The position numbers were made by a program, and so were the translations under genes. DNA of 64,000 nucleotides from Corynebacterium rhinophilum (GTDB taxonomy: Bacteria; Actinomycetota; Actinomycetes; Mycobacteriales; Mycobacteriaceae), in the NCBI RefSeq assembly GCF_030227225.1, contig NZ_JASPHQ010000014.1:1-64000 (forward strand). Direction: 5' to 3'. The notes below the pieces were generated by a model. That model worked only from the letters and a program-made list of their open reading frames with translations. It was not told the DNA's origin and made no database searches. Each line of letters starts with the position of its first letter. Position 1 is the stretch's first letter. Of this stretch, positions 18,285 to 26,429 are shown in pieces.

Positions 18285-19727
18285 ATGCGCACTTCTCTCC
18301 GCATTGGCGCCGCTGCCGTAGCCACGACCGTAGCTACGACCGTAGCTACCGCTGGCGCAATTGCTCCAGCCACCGCCGCCGAATCCCAGGGCCCAAAGAA
18401 CATCATCTACATGATTGGTGATGGCATGGGCTACGGCCACGTGGCCTTCAACAACCTCTACGAAACCGGCCAGTCCAAGTACCTGGTCGATGGCGCATTT
18501 AGCGCCGAAGGACCAGAAGAACTCGATGGCGAATCCGTGCAGCGCTTCGAAGACTTCAACCGCCTGTCCATGACCACTTACCCAAATAACTCTTCCTATG
18601 ACCCACAAAAGGCGTGGGCAACCCACGAGTACGTGGATAAGGGATACACCGATTCCTCTGCCGCCGGCACCGCCATGTTCACCGGCGTGAAGACCGATAA
18701 CGGCAAGCTGGGCGTGAACGATTACGGCCACGAGCAGGAAAACACCTCCGAGCGCGCCAAGAAGGCCGGAAAGTCCGCCGGCGTGGTCTCCTCCGTGCCG
18801 TTTAGCCACGCCACCCCGGCTGCCTGGGCGGCACACAACATTTCCCGCGGTAACTACCTGGAGATTGCGGATGAGATGTTCAACTCTGATCTCGATGTCA
18901 TCATGGGTGCCGGCCACCCGTTCTACGACGATGACAATAAGAAGAAGGATGAGGCCAAGTACAAGTACCTATCTGAAGAGGTCTACAACAAGCTATCGTC
19001 CGGCGAGTCCGACTGGAACTACGCAGAAACCAAGGAGCAATTTGAGGCTTTGGCCCAAGGCGATGTCGCCGCGGGGGAGAAGTACTTCGGCCTGGCCCCT
19101 GTGGCCTCTACCTTGCAGCAGGGGCGCACCGGCGAGTCCGCGGAACCTTTTGACATTCCCTTCAACGAAGTCGTGGATCTTCCCACCATGACCACCGGCG
19201 CCCTCAACGCACTGGGCCAAAATGACGAGGGCTTCCACGTCATGATCGAAGGCGGTGCCATCGACTGGAGCGGCCACGGCAACGAATCCGCCCGCGATAT
19301 CGAAGAGGTACAGGACTTCAATAAGTCCGTCGATGCCGCCATCGACTGGGTAGAAGAAAACTCCTCCTGGGACGAGACCCTGCTGGTCGTTACCGCTGAC
19401 CACGAAACGGGATACCTCTCCGGCGCCAATGAGCGCTCAGACGGCAAGTTCAACTCCATGAATGGTGGCGGTGGCAACACCCTGCCCTCTGGTCACCAGT
19501 GGTACTCCACGCAGCACACCAATCAGCTCGTCCCATTCTTCTTCAAGGGTGCTGGCTCTGAGGCCCTTCGCGCGAAGGCCACCCACACCGACCCCGTGCG
19601 CGGTGACTACATCGATAACACCACCTTGGCCAAGCTCACCTTGAATGAATGGTGGATAAAGCATGATGACCAGGGCGGAAACGAGCAGGCAGACGATTCT
19701 GCATCCGATCAGCCCCGGCAACAATGA
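18285..19727 (+). pseudogene. phoA: alkaline phosphatase with frameshifted C-terminal anchor
   Basis: The 480-residue reading frame is a secreted PhoA-superfamily alkaline phosphatase. A signal peptide ends near ATAAES. Metal and catalytic motifs are all present: IGDGMG, catalytic Ser in TDSSAAGTAMFTG, and TADHETG; a late His is in SGHQWYSTQHT. The enzyme domain looks intact. The frame ends DQPRQQ just after a CCCC run (19713-19716). Removing one C continues it as PGNNDNGGDGSS plus a hydrophobic anchor, so this copy has probably lost its natural C-terminus. No clear ribosome-binding site precedes the ATG. Confidence 0.8.
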
Positions 19728-19880
19728 CAACGGCGGTGACGGCTCCTCCAAGAGCGGGCTCCTCGCCGGCATCGCGGGTGCCGGTATCGCCTCTCTAGCC
19801 ATCGGGGCCATTGCCTTCTTGGCGCAAAGCTGGGCATCATCACCATCAACCCGAATGCTTGGCGGAACTTCTTCCACTAG
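19714..19880 (+). pseudogene. displaced C-terminal linker, membrane anchor and tail of the phosphatase
   Basis: From 19714 to about 19832 the +1 frame encodes a Gly/Asn/Ser linker and the hydrophobic segment GLLAGIAGAGIASLAIGAIA, typical of corynebacterial surface-protein anchors. From 19833 the original frame resumes with LGIITINPNAWRNFFH-like sequence and stops at TAG 19878-19880. Two compensating single-base changes (one gained at CCCC, one lost near 19831) would restore one protein from 18285 to 19880. Sequencing or assembly error is possible. Confidence 0.65.
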
Positions 19881-19902
19881 TCCACGCGATCAATCGCGCG
19901 CA

Positions 19903-19941
19903 AAGGCTTTCATCACCCTCGGTGGTGAAAGCCTTCTTTTT
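19903..19941 (+). terminator. intrinsic terminator after phoA
   Basis: A 15-bp perfect stem, AAGGCTTTCATCACC with GGTGGTGAAAGCCTT, closes on a three-base loop and is followed by CTTTTT. It lies 23 bp after the restored phosphatase stop at 19880, consistent with that being the true gene end. Confidence 0.93.
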
Positions 19942-19994
19942 GCCCCCTGCCTGCAGAATCCACATCTTTTCAAAAATGATCTAGGCTGGTGTAA

Positions 19995-22580
19995 ATGAGC
20001 CAGGAGAAGTTTCGTAGCCAGCTATCATCTTTTCTAGACGCGGCGGTTTTTCAGGGGGTTCCGCATCTTCGCCTCGCGCCGGATACCGATACTTTAGAGC
20101 TTTACCTGCCAGCCGTGAGCGCGGCCTATGAACCGGAAGACCCCCAATGGACCGTGACCACGCAGTTGCTGGATGGCACGGAGGTCAGCCGCAAGTTTTA
20201 TTACGTCGCCAGTGAGGAACCTGGCCTGTGGGTGTCCATGCCGCAGGCCTTTACCCACCTTGCCGTAACGTTTGCGGAACAAACGCTGGAGTTTGCGGGT
20301 ATTGCCAATGGCGGCCTGCTGCTCGATTCCGCGCACCGGCCCGTCTATAGCACGCAGCCCATCCCGCAGGGCGCGTATACCTTCATCGCGCCGAACGGCA
20401 CGCAGCTAACACCTGCCCCGGAGAACCAGCCGCGCCCGCATGGCACGTGGGAAGGCTGGTCCATCCTTGAGGTAGCGGCAGAAGATTCCTTCTCCATCGC
20501 TGTGCCGCGCCAAGACAAGGCCACCATCACCGTTGCGGAGAGCGCGGATTTTTCCTGGGATATGGCGGTCAAGTCCCTGCCCAACGCGCGCGGGCTGGAC
20601 GGCGAGCTGGTGTACACGAAATCCCCGCGCCTCTTGGTCAATACCCCACTTCACCTGCAGCTGACCTATGTCCCCATCGGTGGGGAAGAAGAAGAAATCT
20701 TAGAAGATGAGCTGCCGGAGGGAATCCATGAAGTCCTACCCGGTGACGTCTTCGAAGACCCTTGGGTGGGCCGGTATCGCTTTAGCCTGTACAAGGGCGA
20801 GGAGCTTGTCGATGTCCACTATCTCAACTTTGCCGAAACCCTCCACATGCGCTCCAAGAACGAGGGGCCCCGCGGCACCAACTTCCGCTTCATCGACGCC
20901 CTGGGTAACCTCTCGCCGTTTAGCTATGCCTTGGCCTCGTCCCCCGATAAGCCCATTCACATGGAGAAGGGCCAACGCGTATTTGGCGAAGACGAATCGG
21001 TGCGCGAGGAAACCATCAGCAGCGAGGCCGGCTACGAGCTGACCTTTGAGGTCATTCCGGCGACCATCCGCACGCGCGTGAAGCGCACCGCGGCCGAGCC
21101 CGTGGATTATATGGATAAGCAGGTCATCCTGGCGGATCAGCTGGATGCGGATGCGCTGTTTACGGTGCACTCGCCGGAGCCGCTACCCCTGTCGAAATTC
21201 GTGGTCATTGATAAGAACCAGAAGATCCGGGATCTTGTGACCGCCAATGGTTCGACGGAGGCGACGACCACGCTCTCCGTGCCGAATCGCGCCCTCAAGG
21301 CCGCGCTGACCAAGAAGTCCTCGCTGGAGCTCTACCTCCTGTGGTCCACACTGTCCTATGAGGAGTATTTGGAGGGCCTGCCGGATAAGGAGCGCGCGGC
21401 GCACCTCAAGCGCAGCATGGACCGCCGCGTGATGGAATACGAGGCAACCGCGGCAAACGATCTGATCTATGCCGCCATCGCCACGGTGCGCAAGGCGCCG
21501 CTGGTCGCCCGCGCCACCATCGAAGATGGCATCTTGATACCCGAGCAAACCCACGAAGAAGAAGTGGAGCTTTTGGCCTGGGCGTGGCCGCTTGGCAACC
21601 CCGCCAGCGAGCCGCTGCCCTTGGAGCCGGTGGAGGAGGGCTTCGAGCTACCGGAGGAATTGCACGAGGCTGGCGATCTCATCGTGGACTTCCGCGAGGA
21701 TGAACCGGCCAGCGATCTCGCCGCCCCGCAGTACCCACCGGCAAGCTCGCTTATCATCTTCCACGACGGCGAGAGCGAGAATACCGCCGGCACGTGGGAG
21801 AACTATGCCGCCCTGCGCCGCCTCGCTCCCAAGGCCAAGGAGACCTTCGAGGGCGTTATCAAGAACATCGAGGCCGATCCGCGCGCCAGCCTTGATGCGC
21901 TCATGCAGGTGGACTTCGAGCGCGGCCAGCGCATGCGCGCGTTGGTGCGCACGGGCCTGATTACCCGTTCCTTTAGTAGCGATGGGAAAGAGGCCGCGGA
22001 ACCTTCTTCCGTGCTCACCGCGCTTGCCGATGCCAACCAGGCCCACGTGGAACACTCCGGTTCCCCCTCGCTGTGGCGGACGGCCACCACGGGAGTAGAC
22101 GATGTCACCCGCCCTATGCTGCTCATGAGCGCCACCGGCGAGGCCCCAACGCCCGCTACTGACAGCGCGCAGCTGTGCGATGACGCCCACCGCATCGCCG
22201 CGCTGCGCGAATGCTTCGATAACGACTTGGCGCTGACCCGCCTGGGGACCATGTCCAACCTGCGCACTACCGCGCTGCAATTGCGGGTGACGCTGCAGCA
22301 ATTGGGCGTAGATAAGTCGGTATTGCACACGCTGCTCGCCCTGGACGCCTTTGGGGATGGAAACACTGATCTTGGCGGCTCTGCCTGGATGCCGTTTATT
22401 TCTTATGTCTTTGCCATCGCCGCACGTGGGGTGGCCAATGGGAAGCTGACGGATGCGGCCGTGGCCTCCGCGCTAGATAATGCCCTCCCGCAGCTCGCGG
22501 AGGCGGTCTCGCTGGCTCCTGAGCTGTTTTACCGGGATATTCTCACTGCGGAGGCCCTTACCCGCGACTACAGTGACTGA
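19995..22580 (+). CDS. uncharacterised large protein, 861 aa
   Basis: I do not recognise this protein. It has no signal peptide or membrane segment and is acidic, so it is probably cytoplasmic. The first half (about 1-380) looks like repeated beta-sandwich modules (FSIAVPRQDKATITVAES; DPWVGRYRFSLYKGEELVD). The middle (about 440-560) is helical, with SYEEYLEGLPDKERAAHL. The last third is helical and Leu/Ala-rich (RIAALRECFDNDLALTRLG). No catalytic motif is evident. The MOSC gene starts two bases after its stop, so they probably form an operon. Confidence 0.75.
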   Translation: MSQEKFRSQLSSFLDAAVFQGVPHLRLAPDTDTLELYLPAVSAAYEPEDPQWTVTTQLLDGTEVSRKFYYVASEEPGLWVSMPQAFTHLAVTFAEQTLEFAGIANGGLLLDSAHRPVYSTQPIPQGAYTFIAPNGTQLTPAPENQPRPHGTWEGWSILEVAAEDSFSIAVPRQDKATITVAESADFSWDMAVKSLPNARGLDGELVYTKSPRLLVNTPLHLQLTYVPIGGEEEEILEDELPEGIHEVLPGDVFEDPWVGRYRFSLYKGEELVDVHYLNFAETLHMRSKNEGPRGTNFRFIDALGNLSPFSYALASSPDKPIHMEKGQRVFGEDESVREETISSEAGYELTFEVIPATIRTRVKRTAAEPVDYMDKQVILADQLDADALFTVHSPEPLPLSKFVVIDKNQKIRDLVTANGSTEATTTLSVPNRALKAALTKKSSLELYLLWSTLSYEEYLEGLPDKERAAHLKRSMDRRVMEYEATAANDLIYAAIATVRKAPLVARATIEDGILIPEQTHEEEVELLAWAWPLGNPASEPLPLEPVEEGFELPEELHEAGDLIVDFREDEPASDLAAPQYPPASSLIIFHDGESENTAGTWENYAALRRLAPKAKETFEGVIKNIEADPRASLDALMQVDFERGQRMRALVRTGLITRSFSSDGKEAAEPSSVLTALADANQAHVEHSGSPSLWRTATTGVDDVTRPMLLMSATGEAPTPATDSAQLCDDAHRIAALRECFDNDLALTRLGTMSNLRTTALQLRVTLQQLGVDKSVLHTLLALDAFGDGNTDLGGSAWMPFISYVFAIAARGVANGKLTDAAVASALDNALPQLAEAVSLAPELFYRDILTAEALTRDYSD

Positions 22581-22581
22581 T

Positions 22582-23214
22582 ATGCAGGTTATTTCCACCA
22601 ACGTCGCCGTACGCAGGCCGGATCCGAGCGGGAGGCATGAGTTTTCGGGCATCGACAAGCGCCCGCAAGACTTCATCGATATTTCCGCACCTGGCCCCAA
22701 TTACGGCGATGGCTCTGGCGTGCGCGGCGATTCTATCGGCGATAGCGAGCACCACGGTGGAAGTGACAAAGCGGTCTATGCCTATGCCCGCGAGGAACTG
22801 GATTATTGGGAGGATTCGCTGGGCCGCACGCTGGATTCAGGGGCCTTTGGGGAAAACCTCACTACGCGCGGCATTGATCTCTCTGCGCTGCTTATCAACC
22901 AACGCCTCCACATCGGCACGACCACGCTCGAGGTCTCCGTACCCCGCCAGCCATGCGCAACCTTTTCCGGCTGGGTCCAGGAAAAGGGCTGGCTCAAGCG
23001 GTGGACCGCGCGCGGCGATTGCGGCGTGTACTTCCGCGTCATTTCGCCCGGGCGCATTTCTGCTGGAGATGCCATCACCTGCGGCCCCGCTCCCGCGCAC
23101 GATATCACCATGCGCATGGCTTTTGCGGCCAAGATGGGGGACCGGGCACTGGCTCGGCGCGTGGTCGATGCCAAGTGCTTGCCGCCCCAGCACGCAAAAA
23201 AGCTCCGGGTATAA
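22582..23214 (+). CDS. MOSC-domain protein (YiiM-like)
   Basis: The 210-residue protein has the MOSC features HHGGSDKAVYAYAREEL, GAFGENLTTRGID and the conserved Cys in VPRQPCATFSGW, the residue proposed to handle sulfur from molybdenum cofactor-linked carriers. The C-terminal extension resembles YiiM, involved in 6-hydroxylaminopurine detoxification. It begins one base after the preceding gene stop. Its last codons form half of a terminator hairpin for the convergent MFS gene. Confidence 0.85.
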   Translation: MQVISTNVAVRRPDPSGRHEFSGIDKRPQDFIDISAPGPNYGDGSGVRGDSIGDSEHHGGSDKAVYAYAREELDYWEDSLGRTLDSGAFGENLTTRGIDLSALLINQRLHIGTTTLEVSVPRQPCATFSGWVQEKGWLKRWTARGDCGVYFRVISPGRISAGDAITCGPAPAHDITMRMAFAAKMGDRALARRVVDAKCLPPQHAKKLRV

Positions 23215-23223
23215 ACCCGGAGC
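23195..23223 (-). terminator. terminator of the MFS gene overlapping the MOSC stop
   Basis: GCTCCGGGT-ATAA-ACCCGGAGC (23202-23223) is a perfect 9-bp stem with a 4-nt loop. On the minus strand it is followed by TTTTTT, so it terminates the MFS transcript. The loop contains the TAA stop of the MOSC gene. Confidence 0.88.
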
Positions 23224-23240
23224 CAAATACCTGTGCCGCT

Positions 23241-24458
23241 TTAGGCCGCCTGCGCGCCCTCTGCGGCGCTGATAACGGGCGCCTTCGCCTTGGGGTAGCG
23301 GCCGTGCACCATGTAGTAGTACACCGCCGCGACGACGATGAGGCCGGCGAGGATGAGGTACATCGTATCGAAGCCAGTGGCACTCACGATGGGGCCAAGC
23401 CCGAAGGGGGCGAGGCCGATGCCGAAGTCCATCAAGAGGAACATCGTGGAGATGCCCACGCCTATCTGTGCGGCCGATACAGAGCGCACCGAGATGGCCT
23501 GGCAGGCGGGGCTTAGCGTGCCGTATCCCATGCCCGTAAATGCACCCGCGACCACGAGCATGACGTCATTGCTGGGAAAGCCCATGATGATAAGGGCGAT
23601 GGCGAAGGACACCAGGCCCAGGTACATGACCGAATTATCGCCTTTGTGGTCCTGGATGCGGCCCAAGAAGAAGCGCATGATGAGCATGACTACGGCGTAG
23701 CCGATGAAAAAGAGGCCGGCGCCGGTGGCCAGGTCCTCTTCGCGCGCATAGGCGTTGAGATAGGTGACCACGCCGGAGTAGGCGATGCCCACCAGGAGCA
23801 TGAAAATACCAATGGGCACCACGTTGGGGTGCACGGCATTGCGCAGCTTGAAAGCGGGCTTTTCTTCATCGAGCTCCGCCGGGTAGCGCAATACGAGCGC
23901 CAGCACGAGGGAGACGATATTGGATCCCAGGGCGACCCCAAAGAGGGTGTTGTAGCCAATATTATTGGCCAAGAACAAGCCCACTGCCGGGCCAAAGGCG
24001 GTGGCAAGTGTAGTGCCGAGGGCGAAGTAGCCGGTGCCCTCCGCGCGGCGCTGTTGGGGGATGACGGACTGCGCAACGGCCATGAGCGCCGTAGAGGTCA
24101 ACGCATAGCCTGCGCCGTGAAGCAGCCGCACGAGGATGAGGACGGCCACGTTATGGACCACGAAATAGCCCACCGTCACGATACTGACAAAAGCCAGCGA
24201 GGTCAGGGCGGCGCGCTTTTGCCCCACGCGGTCCACCAACCAGCCAGAGAAGATGCGCATGAACGTCGCACCCAAAACAAAGGCGCTAGAGGCAAAGCCG
24301 CTGACGGTATCGGAGGCCCCGAAGCTTTCGACGGCATACAGGGCCATGGTCGTTACCGTTAAGTAGAAGACAAGAAACTGGCCAAAATTAGCCACCCACG
24401 CCAACAGGAACGTGGGTGTAACCAATGGCGGCTGAGCCGCTGAATTCGTTGTTGACAA
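23241..24458 (-). CDS. MFS transporter
   Basis: This 405-residue protein has about 12 hydrophobic segments and the MFS loop 2-3 motif as GWLVDRVGQKRAALT. It resembles small-molecule or drug efflux-type MFS carriers; the substrate is unknown. The start is a TTG with a strong GGAGTGAG ribosome-binding site five bases away. No ATG with comparable support exists. It follows gabD on the same strand, separated by 185 bp that contains a terminator-like hairpin. Confidence 0.82.
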   Translation of the reverse strand: MSTTNSAAQPPLVTPTFLLAWVANFGQFLVFYLTVTTMALYAVESFGASDTVSGFASSAFVLGATFMRIFSGWLVDRVGQKRAALTSLAFVSIVTVGYFVVHNVAVLILVRLLHGAGYALTSTALMAVAQSVIPQQRRAEGTGYFALGTTLATAFGPAVGLFLANNIGYNTLFGVALGSNIVSLVLALVLRYPAELDEEKPAFKLRNAVHPNVVPIGIFMLLVGIAYSGVVTYLNAYAREEDLATGAGLFFIGYAVVMLIMRFFLGRIQDHKGDNSVMYLGLVSFAIALIIMGFPSNDVMLVVAGAFTGMGYGTLSPACQAISVRSVSAAQIGVGISTMFLLMDFGIGLAPFGLGPIVSATGFDTMYLILAGLIVVAAVYYYMVHGRYPKAKAPVISAAEGAQAA

Positions 24459-24470
24459 GACTCACTCCAA

Positions 24471-24524
24471 TTAAAAATAAAAAATCCTCCCAACCGCGCA
24501 CGGCCCCAAAAGGGCCGCGTGCGG
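24471..24524 (-). terminator. terminator or attenuator hairpin just upstream of the MFS gene
   Basis: On the minus strand a long GC-rich stem, CCGCACGCGGCCC with GGGCCGTGCGCGG (two imperfect pairs), has the loop TTTTG and is followed within 10 bases by TTTTTTATTTTT. The T run ends only about 12 bases before the MFS TTG. It could end gabD transcription or attenuate the MFS gene. Confidence 0.65.
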
Positions 24525-24643
24525 GGAGAAGGAAAGCAATCACAATTATGCGGGGAGTGAGTATACGCCGCTGGCACTTAAATGTTTAATCAAACACGGT
24601 TATAAGCGCGCTCTAAACAGTGATTGCGTTGCCGATTGAAGGC

Positions 24644-26119
24644 CTAAGCGTTGGCATAAGGATCGCGGATGCCCAGGTACTGCACGGAGGTGTATTCCTC
24701 GATACCTTCCGCGCCACCCTCGCGGCCCATTCCGGATTGCTTGACGCCACCGAATGGGGCAGCGGCGTTAGAGATAACGCCGGCGTTGAAGCCCATCAGG
24801 CCGAACTCTAGGCCATCGGCGATGCGCCACAGGCGGTCGGAATTCTCGGTAAAGACGTAAGATGCCAAACCGTACTCGGTATCGTTGGCGATCTCGAGCG
24901 CCTCTTCCTCGGTGCTGAAGGTGATAATCGGGGCGACTGGGCCGAAGATCTCTTCCTGGGCGACGCGTGTTTCACGTGAAACATTGGTAATCACCGTTGG
25001 CTCGTAGAAGTAGCCGGCGCCATCCCCGCGCTTACCGCCGGTGGCGATGGTAGCGCCCTTTTCTGCAGCATCGTCCACCAGTGCCGCAATGCTCTCCAAA
25101 GCCTTGGACTCGACGAGCGGACCGCAGGTAACACCTTCGTCCATGCCATTGCCCAAATTGAGCTTCTCGAATTCCGCAACGAGCTTCTCGGAGAACTCCT
25201 CGGCAACAGACTCGTGGACCAAGAAGCGGTTCGCTGCGGTGCAGGCTTCGCCAATATTGCGCATCTTGGCGCCCATCGCACCCTGGACTGCTTGGTCAAT
25301 ATCTGCGTCCTCAAAGACAATGAATGGGGCATTGCCGCCCAGTTCCATGGAGGTACGCAGCACATTATCGGCCGCGCCCTTCAAAAGGGTCCGACCCACT
25401 GGGGTAGAACCAGTGAAGGAAAGCTTGCGCAAGCGGTCATCGGCAAGCAATGGCTCCGAAATTGCAGATGCAGACTTACCGGCAACGACGTTAAGCACGC
25501 CCTTTGGAAGCCCAGCATCGATCATGGTCTGCGCAAAGTACTGCGCAGTCAGGGGAGTCAGCTTGGCCGGCTTGAGCACCATCGTGCAGCCTGCTGCCAC
25601 CGCGGGAGCCACCTTGCGGGTAGCCATGGCCAACGGGAAGTTCCACGGGGTGATCAAGAGGCAGGGACCCACCGGCTTGCGGCGAGTGATCATCCGCAGC
25701 GTGCCTTCTGGAACGGTCGCGGCGCGACCGTAATCGCGCACCGTTTCCTCACTGAACCAACGCAGGAACTCGCCGCCATAAGTGACCTCACCCTTAGCTT
25801 CCGCGAAGGGCTTACCCATCTCTAGTGTCATCAGTGCTGCGAATTCATCCGCCCGCTCCTGTACTAGATCGAATGCTCGGCGCAGAATCTCCGCGCGCTC
25901 GCGCGGTGTGGTGCGTGCCCATTCATCCTGCACGGCACAGGCAGCGTCGAGGGCAGCAATCGCATCATCCGAGTTTGCGGAAGACAGCGTCGCCAGCGTC
26001 TCGCCCGTCGCTGGGTTTTCTACGTCAAAAGTCTCACCGGAGGTGGAATCGCGCCACTCACCACCGATAAGCAATTGGGTGGGAACCTTTGCAATTACCT
26101 CTTCGATATTAATACTCAC
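24644..26119 (-). CDS. gabD: succinate-semialdehyde dehydrogenase (NAD(P)+)
   Basis: The 491-residue aldehyde dehydrogenase has the catalytic Cys in GEACTAANRF, the general base Glu in MELGGNAPF, and TPWNFPLAM and FTGSTPVGR in the nucleotide-binding region. CTAANRF and the overall length match the SSADH/GabD subgroup converting succinate semialdehyde to succinate. No GABA transaminase gene lies nearby. A perfect parS palindrome is embedded and encodes VSRET in NVSRETRVAQEEIFGP. Confidence 0.88.
   Translation of the reverse strand: MSINIEEVIAKVPTQLLIGGEWRDSTSGETFDVENPATGETLATLSSANSDDAIAALDAACAVQDEWARTTPRERAEILRRAFDLVQERADEFAALMTLEMGKPFAEAKGEVTYGGEFLRWFSEETVRDYGRAATVPEGTLRMITRRKPVGPCLLITPWNFPLAMATRKVAPAVAAGCTMVLKPAKLTPLTAQYFAQTMIDAGLPKGVLNVVAGKSASAISEPLLADDRLRKLSFTGSTPVGRTLLKGAADNVLRTSMELGGNAPFIVFEDADIDQAVQGAMGAKMRNIGEACTAANRFLVHESVAEEFSEKLVAEFEKLNLGNGMDEGVTCGPLVESKALESIAALVDDAAEKGATIATGGKRGDGAGYFYEPTVITNVSRETRVAQEEIFGPVAPIITFSTEEEALEIANDTEYGLASYVFTENSDRLWRIADGLEFGLMGFNAGVISNAAAPFGGVKQSGMGREGGAEGIEEYTSVQYLGIRDPYANA
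24969..24982. other. parS centromere site (in gabD)
   Basis: GTTTCACGTGAAAC is a perfect ParB-binding palindrome, here extended to the 16-mer with flanking T and A. It lies in the gabD coding region. Confidence 0.92.
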
Positions 26120-26238
26120 TTATCGTCACCTTTCTTGAAGATATAGACCTGCACCACATTACCCTTAACAGACGCGAAGACCACTTATTAGATACCGATT
26201 GAATATTTTTCACTTGTTTCTTCCGCGCTATAGAAATT

Positions 26239-26244
26239 TAGACT
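26239..26244 (+). promoter_or_regulatory. -10 element of the trp operon promoter
   Basis: TAGACT fits the corynebacterial TANANT -10 and lies 12 bases before the trpL ATG. A -35 is less clear; TTGTTT about 19 bp upstream is possible. It is the only convincing -10 in the gabD-trpL gap. Confidence 0.5.
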
Positions 26245-26256
26245 AGGCTAGTGCCC

Positions 26257-26295
26257 ATGAAGAAAATGACTACTCGTTGGTGGTGGCGCGCGTAA
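26257..26295 (+). CDS. trpL: trp operon leader peptide
   Basis: The 12-residue leader MKKMTTRWWWRA carries three consecutive Trp codons (26278-26286) shortly before the stop. An in-frame GTG two codons upstream is an alternative start. Ribosome stalling at these codons when charged tRNA-Trp is scarce would control the attenuator that follows. Confidence 0.93.
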   Translation: MKKMTTRWWWRA

Positions 26296-26298
26296 CTC

Positions 26299-26350
26299 GC
26301 GGGCCTTTCTTCGCAACCCATTTTTAGGCTCGCATTCTGCGGGCCTTTCG
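26299..26350 (+). promoter_or_regulatory. trp attenuator (antiterminator / terminator switch)
   Basis: Segment GGCTCGCA (26327-26334) can pair with TGCGGGCC (26338-26345), giving a terminator stem with a 3-nt loop followed by TTTC. The same segment can instead pair with an upstream GCGGGCC (26299-26305), forming an antiterminator. The upstream arm starts four bases after the trpL stop, so a ribosome at the stop would mask it and allow termination, while one stalled at the Trp codons would leave it free. Confidence 0.85.
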
Positions 26351-26429
26351 GCGTTTTCAGTGCCTTTGCTCGCGGATACCTCGGGTCCCTCGCACTCTGT
26401 TCCTCAGTTACTCCTGAAAGGGCACTGCA

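Noticed and set aside
24494..24524. Riboswitch upstream of the MFS gene
   Set aside because: Only one hairpin with a T run is visible; no conserved riboswitch core could be recognised.
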